A DNA stretch of 64,000 nt, taken from the NCBI RefSeq assembly GCF_000239695.1, contig NZ_JH470339.1, positions 62,001-126,000 of the forward strand, in the 5' to 3' direction. The translations under genes and the position numbers were made by a program. Positions 26,314 to 34,824 of the stretch are shown here, in pieces; the first letter of the stretch is position 1, and each line of letters starts with the position of its first letter. A model generated the notes under the pieces. It had not been told where the DNA came from and made no database searches. It saw nothing but the letters and a program-made list of their open reading frames with translations. The DNA comes from Actinomyces graevenitzii C83. Lineage in GTDB: Bacteria > Actinomycetota > Actinomycetes > Actinomycetales > Actinomycetaceae.

Positions 26314-28203
26314 ATGTGTGGAATCGTTGGACATGTCGGACCGGTAGCGGTCCCCAGTGAACGTAGCCTAGAAGTACTACTAGATGGTCTTAGCCGCCTG
26401 GAATACCGTGGCTATGACTCCGCTGGCGTAGCCCTACTGACGGATGAAGGTGTATCCGTACGTAAGGAAGCCGGCAAGCTAGAAAACCTACGGGCGCAGA
26501 TCGCTGCCCACCCCGTAGCCCCGGCCACCGCCGGTATTGGTCACACCCGTTGGGCCACCCACGGCAGCCCCACTGCCGCTAACGCCCACCCGCACGTGGC
26601 CGGACACATCGCCCTGGCACACAACGGCATTATTGAAAACTTCCGTCCCCTGCGCGAAGAGGTAGAAAGCCTCGGGCGCACCCTACTATCCCAAACTGAC
26701 TCTGAAGTTGTTGCCCACCTGCTAGACATCGCCTACAGTGCGCTGCGTGAAGCCAACCCTGCTGGCGACCCGGCCCTGCAGCTGCGTGAAGCCATGGCTC
26801 AGGTAACCCCGCGCCTGGAGGGTACCTACGCCCTGCTAGCCATCACCGCCGACGCCCCCGGCACTATCGTGGCCGCGCGTCGCTCCTCCCCGCTGGTTTT
26901 GGGCGTGGGTGAGGGTGAAAACTTCGTCGGTTCCGACGTCGCCGCTTTCGTAGCCTTCACCAAGCAGGCTGTGGAGGTGGACGACGACCAGATCGTGCTG
27001 ATCACCGCCGCTGGCATTGAAATTACCGACGCCGCCGGCCAGGTAGTAACCGAGCCGCACGGCTGGGAGGTCACCTGGGACGCCTCCGCCGCCGTCAAGG
27101 GCGGTTACGACACCTTCATGAACAAGGAAATCCACGACCAGCCCACCGCCGTGGCCGACACTCTGCGTGGCCGCATGGACGACGCCGGTGAGCTGCAGCT
27201 AGACGAAATGCGTATCGACCCCGCAGTGCTACGCAGCGTGGACAAGATCATCGTGGTTGCCTGCGGCACCGCCGCCTACGCCGGTCACGTAGCCAAGTAC
27301 GCCATCGAGCACTGGTGCCGTATCCCGGTAGAAATCGAGCTCGCCCACGAGTTCCGCTACCGTGACCCGATCGTAAACGAAAAGACCCTAACCGTTGCTA
27401 TCAGCCAGTCCGGTGAAACCATGGACACCATCCAGGCTGTGCGCCACGCCCGCGAACAGGGCTCGCGCGTACTGGCAATCGTTAACACCTACGGCTCCAC
27501 CATTGCCCGTGAAGCCGACGCCGTGCTCTACACCCACGCCGGCCCCGAGGTTGCCGTAGCCTCCACCAAGGCCTTCCTGGCCCAGATCACCGCCTGCTAC
27601 CTACTGGGTCTATACCTGGCCCAGCTGCGCGGCAACAAGTGGCCTGAAGAGGTAGCTGACTACCTGGCTAACCTGTCCGCCATGCCTGAGCGCATCCAGC
27701 GTTTCCTAGATGAGAGTGAAGAGCAGGTGCGCGCCCTGGGCCGCGAACTGGCTGACAACAACTCCTTCCTGTTCCTGGGCCGCCACGTGGGCTACCCGGT
27801 AGCCCTAGAGGGCGCCCTCAAGCTCAAGGAACTGGCTTATGTGCATGCTGAAGGCTTTGCCGCCGGCGAGCTCAAGCACGGCCCTATCGCCCTGGTAGAG
27901 GAAGGCCTGCCGGTATTCGTGATTGTGCCTACCCCGCGCCGCCCTGTGCTGCACGACAAGGTCATCTCCAACATTGAGGAGATTCGCGCTCGCGGCGCCC
28001 GCACCATTGTGATCGCTGAGGAAGAAGACCACGCTGTGGACGCCTTCGCTCACGACGTGATCCGCGTGCCCGCCGCCCCCACCTTGATGATGCCGCTGCT
28101 GAGCGTGGTGCCGTTGCAGGTGTTCGCCTCCGCTTTGGCTCAGGCTAAGGGCTATGACGTGGACCAGCCGCGTAACCTGGCCAAGTCGGTAACGGTGGAG
28201 TAA
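26314..28203 (+). CDS. glmS: Glutamine-fructose-6-phosphate aminotransferase (isomerizing)
   Basis: Makes glucosamine 6-phosphate from fructose 6-phosphate and glutamine, the entry to amino-sugar synthesis. The 629-residue product begins MCGIVGHVG, so Cys2 is the amidase nucleophile. GLSRLEYRGYDSAGVAL and HTRWATHG follow. Two SIS domains occupy about 300-430 and 475-610 (ACGTAAYAG, SQSGETMDT, then ALKLKELAYVHAEGFAAGELKHGP). The end DVDQPRNLAKSVTVE is invariant. No clear Shine-Dalgarno sequence precedes the ATG (upstream reads TTCAATCAAGTTT). It supplies GlmM, encoded 1.4 kb away. Confidence 0.98.
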   Translation: MCGIVGHVGPVAVPSERSLEVLLDGLSRLEYRGYDSAGVALLTDEGVSVRKEAGKLENLRAQIAAHPVAPATAGIGHTRWATHGSPTAANAHPHVAGHIALAHNGIIENFRPLREEVESLGRTLLSQTDSEVVAHLLDIAYSALREANPAGDPALQLREAMAQVTPRLEGTYALLAITADAPGTIVAARRSSPLVLGVGEGENFVGSDVAAFVAFTKQAVEVDDDQIVLITAAGIEITDAAGQVVTEPHGWEVTWDASAAVKGGYDTFMNKEIHDQPTAVADTLRGRMDDAGELQLDEMRIDPAVLRSVDKIIVVACGTAAYAGHVAKYAIEHWCRIPVEIELAHEFRYRDPIVNEKTLTVAISQSGETMDTIQAVRHAREQGSRVLAIVNTYGSTIAREADAVLYTHAGPEVAVASTKAFLAQITACYLLGLYLAQLRGNKWPEEVADYLANLSAMPERIQRFLDESEEQVRALGRELADNNSFLFLGRHVGYPVALEGALKLKELAYVHAEGFAAGELKHGPIALVEEGLPVFVIVPTPRRPVLHDKVISNIEEIRARGARTIVIAEEEDHAVDAFAHDVIRVPAAPTLMMPLLSVVPLQVFASALAQAKGYDVDQPRNLAKSVTVE

Positions 28204-28221
28204 TACCGCTAGACTCAAGGC

Positions 28222-29865
28222 ATGTATAGCGGCATCGATGTGGTGGATATTGAACGCTTTAGTGACCGTATCGAGGCTAATGCCGCTTTAATGCAGCGCC
28301 TGTTTAGCGCTGGTGAACTTGATAGTTGCAAGGGCGCGCTGCCTTCTTTGGCGGCGCGCTTTTGCGCTAAAGAGGCGGCCTTGAAGGTGCTGGGCCAGGC
28401 CGACGTTGTTGCCCACGCTACCTGCTTTGGTAGCGACGACGGCGCTGGCGTGGCAGGGGAGGGATTCGTCCCGGCAGGGCTGGGTGCCCCTACAGACCAG
28501 TCCAGCAACAGGGCGAACCAGGGCAGCGGCCTGGCAGGGCTGAATTTTCGCGATATTGAGGTCACCAGCCGTCCCGGCCAGGCCCCCCAACTGCGTCTAC
28601 ATGGTCAGGTGGCGGCGTGGGCGCGGCATTTAGGACTACACAGCTGGCGAGTGAGCCTAGCTCATGACAAGGTAGCCATGGCCCAAGTTTGGGCTAGCGG
28701 TGGCCCGGTAGAAGCTGGCTGTAAGGTCAGCTCGCACGACGCCGCCTTGGCTCGCTACCTGCTTAAACCCGAGGCTGACAGCCACAAATACTCACGTGGC
28801 GTGGTGCGTATAATCGCTGGCTCGCAGCGTTTTCCTGGCGCCGGGCTACTGTGCGTGGCGGGAGCTAGCCATAGTGGGGTGGGCATGATCCGCCTAAACG
28901 CCCCTGAGCGCGTAGAAAACCTGGTGCTGGCCGCCCATCCACAAATTGTTCCTGACGGCCCAGCCTTAACCGGAGCCTGCGACGCCCTAGTGCTCGGCCC
29001 GGGGCTAGACGCCCAGAAAGCAGACTGGGAGGCGCTGACCCAGCTGCTAGAAAACACCCCGGCAGTAATTGACGCCAGCGCCCTAGAGCCAGTTTGCGCC
29101 CTGATTAAAGAGGGCAAACTACGCCTGCGTGCTCATCACATCCTCACGCCTCATGACGGGGAACTGGCTCGCTGCCTAAACCTGTTCGCGGGCACGGATA
29201 CAGATAAAACCGCAGGTGAAATTGCGAGAAAACTGGCAGACAAGGTGGATAAACCCCTTGGCAAGTTTGCTGCTGAAACTAGCCCTGCGCTGCAGCGGCG
29301 CATCCAAAGGGCCCAGCAACTGGCGGCATTAACTGGGGCCTGCGTGCTAGCTAAAGGCAATCGCACTGTGGTGGTAGATGCCGAAGCCCGAGTCTACCTC
29401 CTGCCTGCGGCCACGCCCTGGCTGGCTACCGCCGGTAGTGGGGACGTACTGGCAGGTCTGATGGGCGGCTTGCTGGCCCTAAACGTACGCGCCGGCGCGG
29501 GGTGCGCTGGCGGTGATGCTCAGGGGTGCGCCGCAGCCGCTTCAGGCAGTGCCGCTGCTTCAGGTAGCGCCACTAGTGCCGACGCCGCCCTAGCCCCCGA
29601 AATTGCGCAGCTGGCTGCGCGCCTACACGCCCTAGCCGGGCAACTAGCAGCCGAAGCAACCGGCCCAAAACTCGCAAAGGCACCCGCCCCAAAAACAACC
29701 GACGCAACCGGCCCAAAACCCGCAAAGGCACCCGCCCCAAAAACAACCGACGCAACCGGACCAAAGTCCGCCAGCGCCGTCGTCGACCACCCCATAACCG
29801 CCCCAGAAATAGCCGCAGCCATCCCCGAGGCCTGGGCCCTGTACGCCAGTGCTGCAGCAAACTGA
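28222..29865 (+). CDS. Fusion of holo-ACP synthase and ADP-dependent NAD(P)H-hydrate dehydratase
   Basis: One open frame of 547 residues. Residues 1 to about 150 are AcpS, which moves 4'-phosphopantetheine from CoA to acyl carrier protein: GIDVVDIERF with Asp6, FCAKEAALKVLG with Glu51, and VSLAHDKVAMAQVW. From about 165 the NnrD domain repairs hydrated NAD(P)H: HKYSRGVVRIIAGSQRFPGA, LVLGPGLD, ILTPHDGELARCL and TAGSGDVLAGLMGGLLA. The NnrE epimerase domain that commonly accompanies NnrD is absent. Near the C-terminus an Ala/Gly-rich insert and a 16-residue tandem repeat (29656-29770) interrupt the fold before the normal end ITAPEIAAAIPEAW. alr follows after 33 bases. Confidence 0.9.
   Translation: MYSGIDVVDIERFSDRIEANAALMQRLFSAGELDSCKGALPSLAARFCAKEAALKVLGQADVVAHATCFGSDDGAGVAGEGFVPAGLGAPTDQSSNRANQGSGLAGLNFRDIEVTSRPGQAPQLRLHGQVAAWARHLGLHSWRVSLAHDKVAMAQVWASGGPVEAGCKVSSHDAALARYLLKPEADSHKYSRGVVRIIAGSQRFPGAGLLCVAGASHSGVGMIRLNAPERVENLVLAAHPQIVPDGPALTGACDALVLGPGLDAQKADWEALTQLLENTPAVIDASALEPVCALIKEGKLRLRAHHILTPHDGELARCLNLFAGTDTDKTAGEIARKLADKVDKPLGKFAAETSPALQRRIQRAQQLAALTGACVLAKGNRTVVVDAEARVYLLPAATPWLATAGSGDVLAGLMGGLLALNVRAGAGCAGGDAQGCAAAASGSAAASGSATSADAALAPEIAQLAARLHALAGQLAAEATGPKLAKAPAPKTTDATGPKPAKAPAPKTTDATGPKSASAVVDHPITAPEIAAAIPEAWALYASAAAN
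29656..29770 (+). repeat. 48-bp in-frame tandem repeat in the NnrD part
   Basis: Units of 48 bases start at 29656, 29704 and 29752 (the last is partial). They encode repeats of ATGPKPAKAPAPKTTD. A multiple of three keeps the frame. It looks like slippage-prone linker DNA. Confidence 0.92.
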
Positions 29866-29898
29866 GCTGATGGCGGCTAAAAGTGGGACAATAGCGCC

Positions 29899-31242
29899 GT
29901 GACTGAGCAACTAAGTAGCTATCAAATTCCTTGGACGGGAGCACAAACCGCCCGCGCCATTATCGATCTCGACGCCCTGGCCGCCAATGTGGCCCAACTT
30001 CGTAAGTTTCACGGCGGGACTTGGATGGCTATCCTCAAAGCCAACGCCTATGGGCACGGCCTAGGCCCCATGGCACTAGCCTGTATGCGTCAAGGCGCCA
30101 CCTGGCTGGGCGTGGCACAGTTACACGAAGCCCTACGCCTGCGTGAATACCTCGACGCCGCCGGAGTAAAGCCGGTAGACGCAGCCCAGCTAGCCCAAAA
30201 CCCGGCCCTAGCTACCGCCCAAACCCCCAGGATTTTCACCTGGATCATGCCGCCGGTTAGCCCCCAAGAAGCTGCCCAGGCAGACTCGGGCCTGCGCCAG
30301 GCGCTGCGGGCCAAGCTAGACCTATCAGCCTCCACCGTGGAAGTTTTGCAGGCCATCATCGCCGCCGCCAAAGCTGAAGACACGTGCGCCTACGTGCACC
30401 TAAAGGTGGACACCGGCATGGCCCGCGCCGGCGCCAACCTAGAAGACCTAGCTGACCTGGCCCAACGCGCCGCCCAAGCCCAAAGCCAGGGACACATTAA
30501 GGTAGTGGCGCTATGGTCGCACCTGGCCCGCGCAGACGAAATCCTCATCCCCGCCACCGGCCAGCAGCTAGAACGCTACCGTCAAGGCCTGCAAATCCTG
30601 GCCGACGCCGGCATTGACGTGCCGCTGCGCCACCTGGCAGCCACCGCCGGCACCCTGTGGCACCCCGACACCGCCGCCCTAGACATGGACCGCTTCGGTA
30701 TTGGCCTATACGGTCTAAGCCCCGACCATACCGTGGCCCGCGCCCAGGATCTAGGCCTACACCCAATCATGCGCCTAGAAGCCCGCCTAACCCAGGTCAA
30801 GCACATCAAAGCCGGTCAAGGCGTCTCCTACGGCGCCACCTGGCAGGCCCCCACCGACCGTTGGGTAGGGTTAGTGCCGCTAGGCTACGGCGACGGCATT
30901 TTGCGTAGCGCCTCTGACCGCGCCCCCATCCTGGTAGGCAAGCAACGCACCCACATTGTTGGGCGCGTATGCATGGATCAAGTTATTGTAGACCTAGGTC
31001 CCACCAGCAACCCGGACGGCACCCCCCGACCCGCCCCCGCGCGCGCTGGCGACCTAGCCATCCTCTTCGGCGATCCCGCTCCCTTAAACGGCCCGGCTAA
31101 CCCGGCCATCCCCACCGCTGAAGACTGGGCTACCGCCTGCGGAACCATCTCCTATGAGGTGGTCACTCAGCTACGCGGCGCCCACCTACCGCGCTACTAC
31201 GTTTCCCAAGGCTCCTACCAATTAGCGGAGATTCCCCAATGA
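29899..31242 (+). CDS. alr: Alanine racemase
   Basis: Makes D-alanine for peptidoglycan with pyridoxal phosphate. The 447-residue product has the PLP lysine at 47 (AILKANAYGHG), HLKVDTGMARAG, DMDRFGIGLYGL and the catalytic Tyr in GVSYGATW near 310. It is longer than the usual 370-390 residues because of inserts near 85-120 and a Pro-rich stretch near 375. The start is GTG 29899. Its stop overlaps tsaE by four bases (ATGA). Confidence 0.97.
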   Translation: MTEQLSSYQIPWTGAQTARAIIDLDALAANVAQLRKFHGGTWMAILKANAYGHGLGPMALACMRQGATWLGVAQLHEALRLREYLDAAGVKPVDAAQLAQNPALATAQTPRIFTWIMPPVSPQEAAQADSGLRQALRAKLDLSASTVEVLQAIIAAAKAEDTCAYVHLKVDTGMARAGANLEDLADLAQRAAQAQSQGHIKVVALWSHLARADEILIPATGQQLERYRQGLQILADAGIDVPLRHLAATAGTLWHPDTAALDMDRFGIGLYGLSPDHTVARAQDLGLHPIMRLEARLTQVKHIKAGQGVSYGATWQAPTDRWVGLVPLGYGDGILRSASDRAPILVGKQRTHIVGRVCMDQVIVDLGPTSNPDGTPRPAPARAGDLAILFGDPAPLNGPANPAIPTAEDWATACGTISYEVVTQLRGAHLPRYYVSQGSYQLAEIPQ

Positions 31243-31754
31243 GCACATACGTCACCCACACCACGGATGCCGATTCCACCCGGGAATTCGGCGCCCGGCT
31301 AGCCCCGCTGCTACAAGCCGGAGACCTGGTGATGCTTTCAGGTGAGCTAGGTGCCGGTAAAACCACTCTGGCCCAAGGTATCGGCTCAGCCTTAAACGTA
31401 CGTGGGCGCGTATCTTCACCCACTTTCATTGTGGCTCGCGTGCACCCCTCCCTGGTCGGCGGACCAGACCTGGTGCACGTAGACGCCTACCGCCTCACCA
31501 GCCTAGAAGACCTCGAAACCCTGGATCTGGATTCCTCCCTGGAAGAATCCATCACCCTGGTTGAATGGGGCGAAGGCATGGTAGAAGGCATCAGTGACAA
31601 TCGCCTAGAAATCAAGGTGGAACGTCCGCAGGGGGGACTGGCAGGTGCCGATGCTAGCGGCATCACTGACCTGGGCGGCGTCGACGACGGCGCCCGCACC
31701 ATCACCCTTACCGGCTACGGTCCGCGCTGGGAAAAAGCGCTCGACCAGTTCTAA
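31239..31754 (+). CDS. tsaE: tRNA threonylcarbamoyladenosine synthesis ATPase TsaE
   Basis: ATPase that resets the TsaB-TsaD complex making t6A37 in tRNA. The 171-residue product has the P-loop SGELGAGKTTLAQG around Lys41, SSPTFIVARVH, the DAYRL motif and TLVEWGEGM. It is translationally coupled to alr. tsaB lies two genes on, while tsaD is displaced by about 4.3 kb behind sdhCAB. Confidence 0.96.
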   Translation: MSTYVTHTTDADSTREFGARLAPLLQAGDLVMLSGELGAGKTTLAQGIGSALNVRGRVSSPTFIVARVHPSLVGGPDLVHVDAYRLTSLEDLETLDLDSSLEESITLVEWGEGMVEGISDNRLEIKVERPQGGLAGADASGITDLGGVDDGARTITLTGYGPRWEKALDQF

Positions 31755-31757
31755 GCC

Positions 31758-32693
31758 ATGAACTGGCAGGTGGCCGGCCACGGGCAGTCCAGTTTCGGCG
31801 CGCTCGCGGCAAAAGTGCCAGGTTCTTCGCCAAGTGCGTTGCCAGGCTTTTTGTCGCGAGCCTTACCGGGCTCTTGGCCGGGCTCTTTGCTGGCGGCAGG
31901 CCTGGCGCTGATGACGTTAGTTTTGCTGGCGCTGGGCGGCCCAGCCCGCGCCCAGGTGGACCAGAACTACCTGGAACAGTGGCTAAAATCGAACTCCAAT
32001 AATGCTCTTAGTGCCACCCAGCGCTCCCAGGCGGAATTCACTACGCCCGCGCATGTGTGGAATGTTTCGCGCTCTGACAATGGCTCTGTGCAGGTGGTGC
32101 GCAGCCCGGAGCAGTGGTACACGCTGGTGCGCCTGGGTGGTGAGCTCAAATTTGTGCTGCTGATAAACGCTACCGACGCTAAAACCACGGCTGTGCAGAT
32201 AGCTGATGCGGCTTTGGCGAGTTCACTTGCGCACCTGGGCACGGGCCAATACCCGGTTTATGAAGCTCAAGATGCGGCCTGGTATCAGCTGGAGGACGGC
32301 CAGCTACGTCCGCTGGGAGCTAAAGCCAATAAATTGCAGCGCGGTTCAATCTCGGTTTCGGCCTATATTTCCATACGTGATGTTAGGCACTCTGGTTCAC
32401 CCGCAGCATCTGCCGACGGAAACGGCTCTGCCTGGTCTAGCTGGGCGCTTTGGACCATGGTGGTGCTGGCTTGCCTGGGTTTAATTGGGCTGGCTGTCTT
32501 GGATAAACACACTAGTAAATACCGTGACGAGGATACTCAAGGCGGCTCTAGTAAACGTAAGGCGCGTCAGGCAGTGATTGAAACTCCGGCTAAGGGCAGG
32601 GCCCGCCCGCAGGTGTCGGTGCACTCAGCTACGGCAGTGCCGGCCTCACAAACGGCAGCTGCTATTGAGAAAACTAAAACCGAAAAGGAATAG
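31758..32693 (+). CDS. Secreted, membrane-anchored protein of unknown function
   Basis: 311 residues starting 3 bases after tsaE. A long N-terminal signal region (hydrophobic SLLAAGLALMTLVLLALGG at about 42-60) ends with the probable cleavage site ARA. A soluble exported domain of about 150 residues follows (VWNVSRSDNGSVQVVR, FVLLINATDAKTTAV). A membrane segment (WALWTMVVLACLGLIGLAVL, about 225-245) and a basic cytoplasmic tail end it. I do not recognise the family. It lies in the tsaE-tsaB operon, but nothing in the sequence ties it to tRNA modification. Confidence 0.8.
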   Translation: MNWQVAGHGQSSFGALAAKVPGSSPSALPGFLSRALPGSWPGSLLAAGLALMTLVLLALGGPARAQVDQNYLEQWLKSNSNNALSATQRSQAEFTTPAHVWNVSRSDNGSVQVVRSPEQWYTLVRLGGELKFVLLINATDAKTTAVQIADAALASSLAHLGTGQYPVYEAQDAAWYQLEDGQLRPLGAKANKLQRGSISVSAYISIRDVRHSGSPAASADGNGSAWSSWALWTMVVLACLGLIGLAVLDKHTSKYRDEDTQGGSSKRKARQAVIETPAKGRARPQVSVHSATAVPASQTAAAIEKTKTEKE

Positions 32694-32703
32694 GCTTAAG
32701 CCC

Positions 32704-33378
32704 GTGCGTATTGTCTCCATCGACTCCTCTTTAGCGTCCGCTTTGGCATTAATTGAGCTTAGCGACGGCGTCGCTACCACCGTGCGTCAGCAGGTGGGTA
32801 CTGATGCGCGCCACCACGCCGAATCTTTGGCTCCCATGCTCTCTCAGGTATTGGCAGGCGAGACGGTAGACGCCATTGCGGTGGCTACCGGCCCGGCTCC
32901 CTTCACTGGTTTGCGTGCCGGCCTGGTGACGGCGCGAACTTTTGCGCGTGTACACGACCTGCCGCTGTGGGGGGTTAGCTCTTTGGATGCGCGTGCTCGG
33001 GCTGCTTTTGACCGCCTCGGTGAGGCTGGGCAGGGTAAGTGCCTGCTGGTTGCTAATGACGCGCGCCGCAAGGAAGTTTATGCCGCCCGCTATCAGGTTA
33101 AGGGGGCCGACGACGTCGAACGCCTAGGTCAGCTGCATGTGCTAAGCCCCGCAGCGGCTCTGGAGCTAGGCGAAGTTGACTATGTAACCGGCTCTGGCGT
33201 GGCTCTATACCCGCAGCAGCTGACCGGTCTTGAAGTTGACAGCCAAGACCCGATCCTAGAGCAGCTGGCGCGTATTGCCTGGTGCCGCCACCAGCAGGGG
33301 ATTGAGCAGCCCACGGCGCCGCTATACCTGCGTCACGCCGACGTGCAGATGCCTAAGGCTCCCAAGCGAGTTATTTGA
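32704..33378 (+). CDS. tsaB: tRNA threonylcarbamoyladenosine synthesis dimerization protein TsaB
   Basis: Partner of TsaD in t6A synthesis, an ASKHA-fold protein without catalytic metal site. The 224-residue product begins MRIVSIDSSLASALALIE and has HHAESLAPML, AIAVATGPAPFTGLRAGLVTA and NDARRKEVYAARY, all typical. I choose GTG 32704. The open frame extends upstream but there it overlaps the preceding gene out of frame. The stop overlaps rimI by one base. Confidence 0.95.
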   Translation: MRIVSIDSSLASALALIELSDGVATTVRQQVGTDARHHAESLAPMLSQVLAGETVDAIAVATGPAPFTGLRAGLVTARTFARVHDLPLWGVSSLDARARAAFDRLGEAGQGKCLLVANDARRKEVYAARYQVKGADDVERLGQLHVLSPAAALELGEVDYVTGSGVALYPQQLTGLEVDSQDPILEQLARIAWCRHQQGIEQPTAPLYLRHADVQMPKAPKRVI

Positions 33379-33854
33379 TGCCCGTCTTGCACCTGCGCAC
33401 CATGCGTAAAGCTGACCTGGGTTGGGTGGCTCAAGCTGAGCGCCAGCTTTTTTCGGCTGAAGCTTGGAGCCCCCAACTGCTGGCCAGTGAATTGGATGCG
33501 ATGCACTCGCTTGACGACCGCATTTATGTGGTGGCCGAGGTTGACGCCACTATGGCTGGTTACGCCGGAGTGTGGCTGGGCGATAGCGCTGACGTGCTGA
33601 CTATCGCCACTTTGCCCCACTTTCGCCGTAAGGGGGTGGGGCGGGCTTTACTTAAAGCTTTGCTTGCTGCCGCCGTCGATCGTGAGTGCGAAGCGGTGCT
33701 GCTGGAGGTGCGGGCCTCTAACGACGGCGCCATCGCCCTATACAAAGAAGCTGGGTTTAAAGCCATAGCTAAACGCCGCGCCTACTACACCCACCCGCGT
33801 GAGGACGCCATCGTGATGCGCAAAAGACTAGCCGCAGGTTTATTTAGTAAATAA
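33378..33854 (+). CDS. rimI: N-acetyltransferase RimI family
   Basis: GNAT-fold protein that in E. coli acetylates the N-terminal alanine of ribosomal protein S18. The 158-residue product has the AWSPQLLASEL substrate region, the acetyl-CoA loop HFRRKGVGRALLKALL and LLEVRASNDGAIALYKEAGF. ATG 33378 shares its A with the tsaB stop (TGATG). The tsaB-rimI pair is standard and normally continues into tsaD, which is not the case here. Confidence 0.93.
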   Translation: MPVLHLRTMRKADLGWVAQAERQLFSAEAWSPQLLASELDAMHSLDDRIYVVAEVDATMAGYAGVWLGDSADVLTIATLPHFRRKGVGRALLKALLAAAVDRECEAVLLEVRASNDGAIALYKEAGFKAIAKRRAYYTHPREDAIVMRKRLAAGLFSK

Positions 33855-33908
33855 CGTGTGCCCTAATAAAGGCCTAGTGGTTTGGTTCTCAGTGGTCGCT
33901 GACACTTG

Positions 33909-33947
33909 TGCAAGCATTTGCATGACCCCCACTAAACCGCGTTATAT
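33909..33947 (+). promoter_or_regulatory. Possible sdh promoter with operator-like dyad
   Basis: TTGCAT (33918-33923), an 18-base spacer and TTATAT (33942-33947) could be a promoter. The -35 overlaps the dyad TGCAAGCATTTGCA (33909-33922), a plausible repressor site. Both calls are from sequence pattern only. Confidence 0.4.
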
Positions 33948-34037
33948 CAGCGTAAATAGCTATACGCAGAAGGCGTATTAAACGCTTTCTGGGCCACTTA
34001 GGACTTAAGGCATGTTGGCGCTAGATAGCCTTGTGAC

Positions 34038-34808
34038 GTGGCCAAATCAAATGTTTCTCCCAAGAGGCAGACTGCTGGACGTACGACCGTCGCGATGAAG
34101 CGGATCATGGCGTACAGCGGTCTGTTCTTCCTCTTCTTTGTTCTATTCCACGCCTACGGCAACCTCAAGTACTTTGAGGGTGAGGACGTCTACAACGGCT
34201 ATGCCGCTCACCTGCGTACCATGTTCATGCCGATCCTGCCTCGTGAGGGTCTGCTATGGATTCTGCGTGCGCTTATGGTCGCCTGCCTCGTTGGGCACGC
34301 CGGCGCTGCTTTCCACCTGTGGCACCGCAACAACAAGGCTCGCGGTAACCAGAAGTACGCAGTTAAGAAGGCTCACGCAGAGTACGCAGCTTCGCGCTAC
34401 GCAAACCGCACCATGCGTTGGGGCGGCGTGATCCTGCTCCTGTTCATTGTGTGGCACATCCTGCAGTTCACCACGCTGAACGCCACCCCTGGTGGTCACT
34501 ACGTGCACGGTGACGCCTACAAGAACATGTACCTTGGCTTCCACGATGCCCCCTGGACCTACGCCATCTACTTCATCGCCCTGGCTGCGCTGGCGCTGCA
34601 CGCTTGGCACGGTGTTTGGTCCGCTCTACAGACCCTGGGTGCTATCCGTGGTTCTGTAATTCCTGGCGTGCGCATCATCGCTACGCTGGTTGCCCTGGCC
34701 CTGTTCGTAGCCTTTATGGCCGTGCCTACCGCCATTCTGTTTGGTTGGGTAGACGCGCCTGCTGCTGGTTCGTGGACTGCACTGCACGGCGCAGTCGCTG
34801 GACACTGA
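34038..34808 (+). CDS. sdhC: Succinate dehydrogenase cytochrome b subunit
   Basis: Membrane anchor that passes electrons between the iron-sulfur subunit and menaquinone. The 256-residue product has five hydrophobic segments and candidate haem-ligand histidines (FVLFHAYGNLKYF, CLVGHAGAAFHLWHR, FIVWHILQF, LHAWHGVWSALQ). This is the single-chain, five-helix B-type anchor, so no separate sdhD is expected. The start is GTG 34038 without a clear Shine-Dalgarno site. It heads sdhCAB. Confidence 0.95.
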   Translation: MAKSNVSPKRQTAGRTTVAMKRIMAYSGLFFLFFVLFHAYGNLKYFEGEDVYNGYAAHLRTMFMPILPREGLLWILRALMVACLVGHAGAAFHLWHRNNKARGNQKYAVKKAHAEYAASRYANRTMRWGGVILLLFIVWHILQFTTLNATPGGHYVHGDAYKNMYLGFHDAPWTYAIYFIALAALALHAWHGVWSALQTLGAIRGSVIPGVRIIATLVALALFVAFMAVPTAILFGWVDAPAAGSWTALHGAVAGH

Positions 34809-34824
34809 GAGAGCGTGAAGATAA

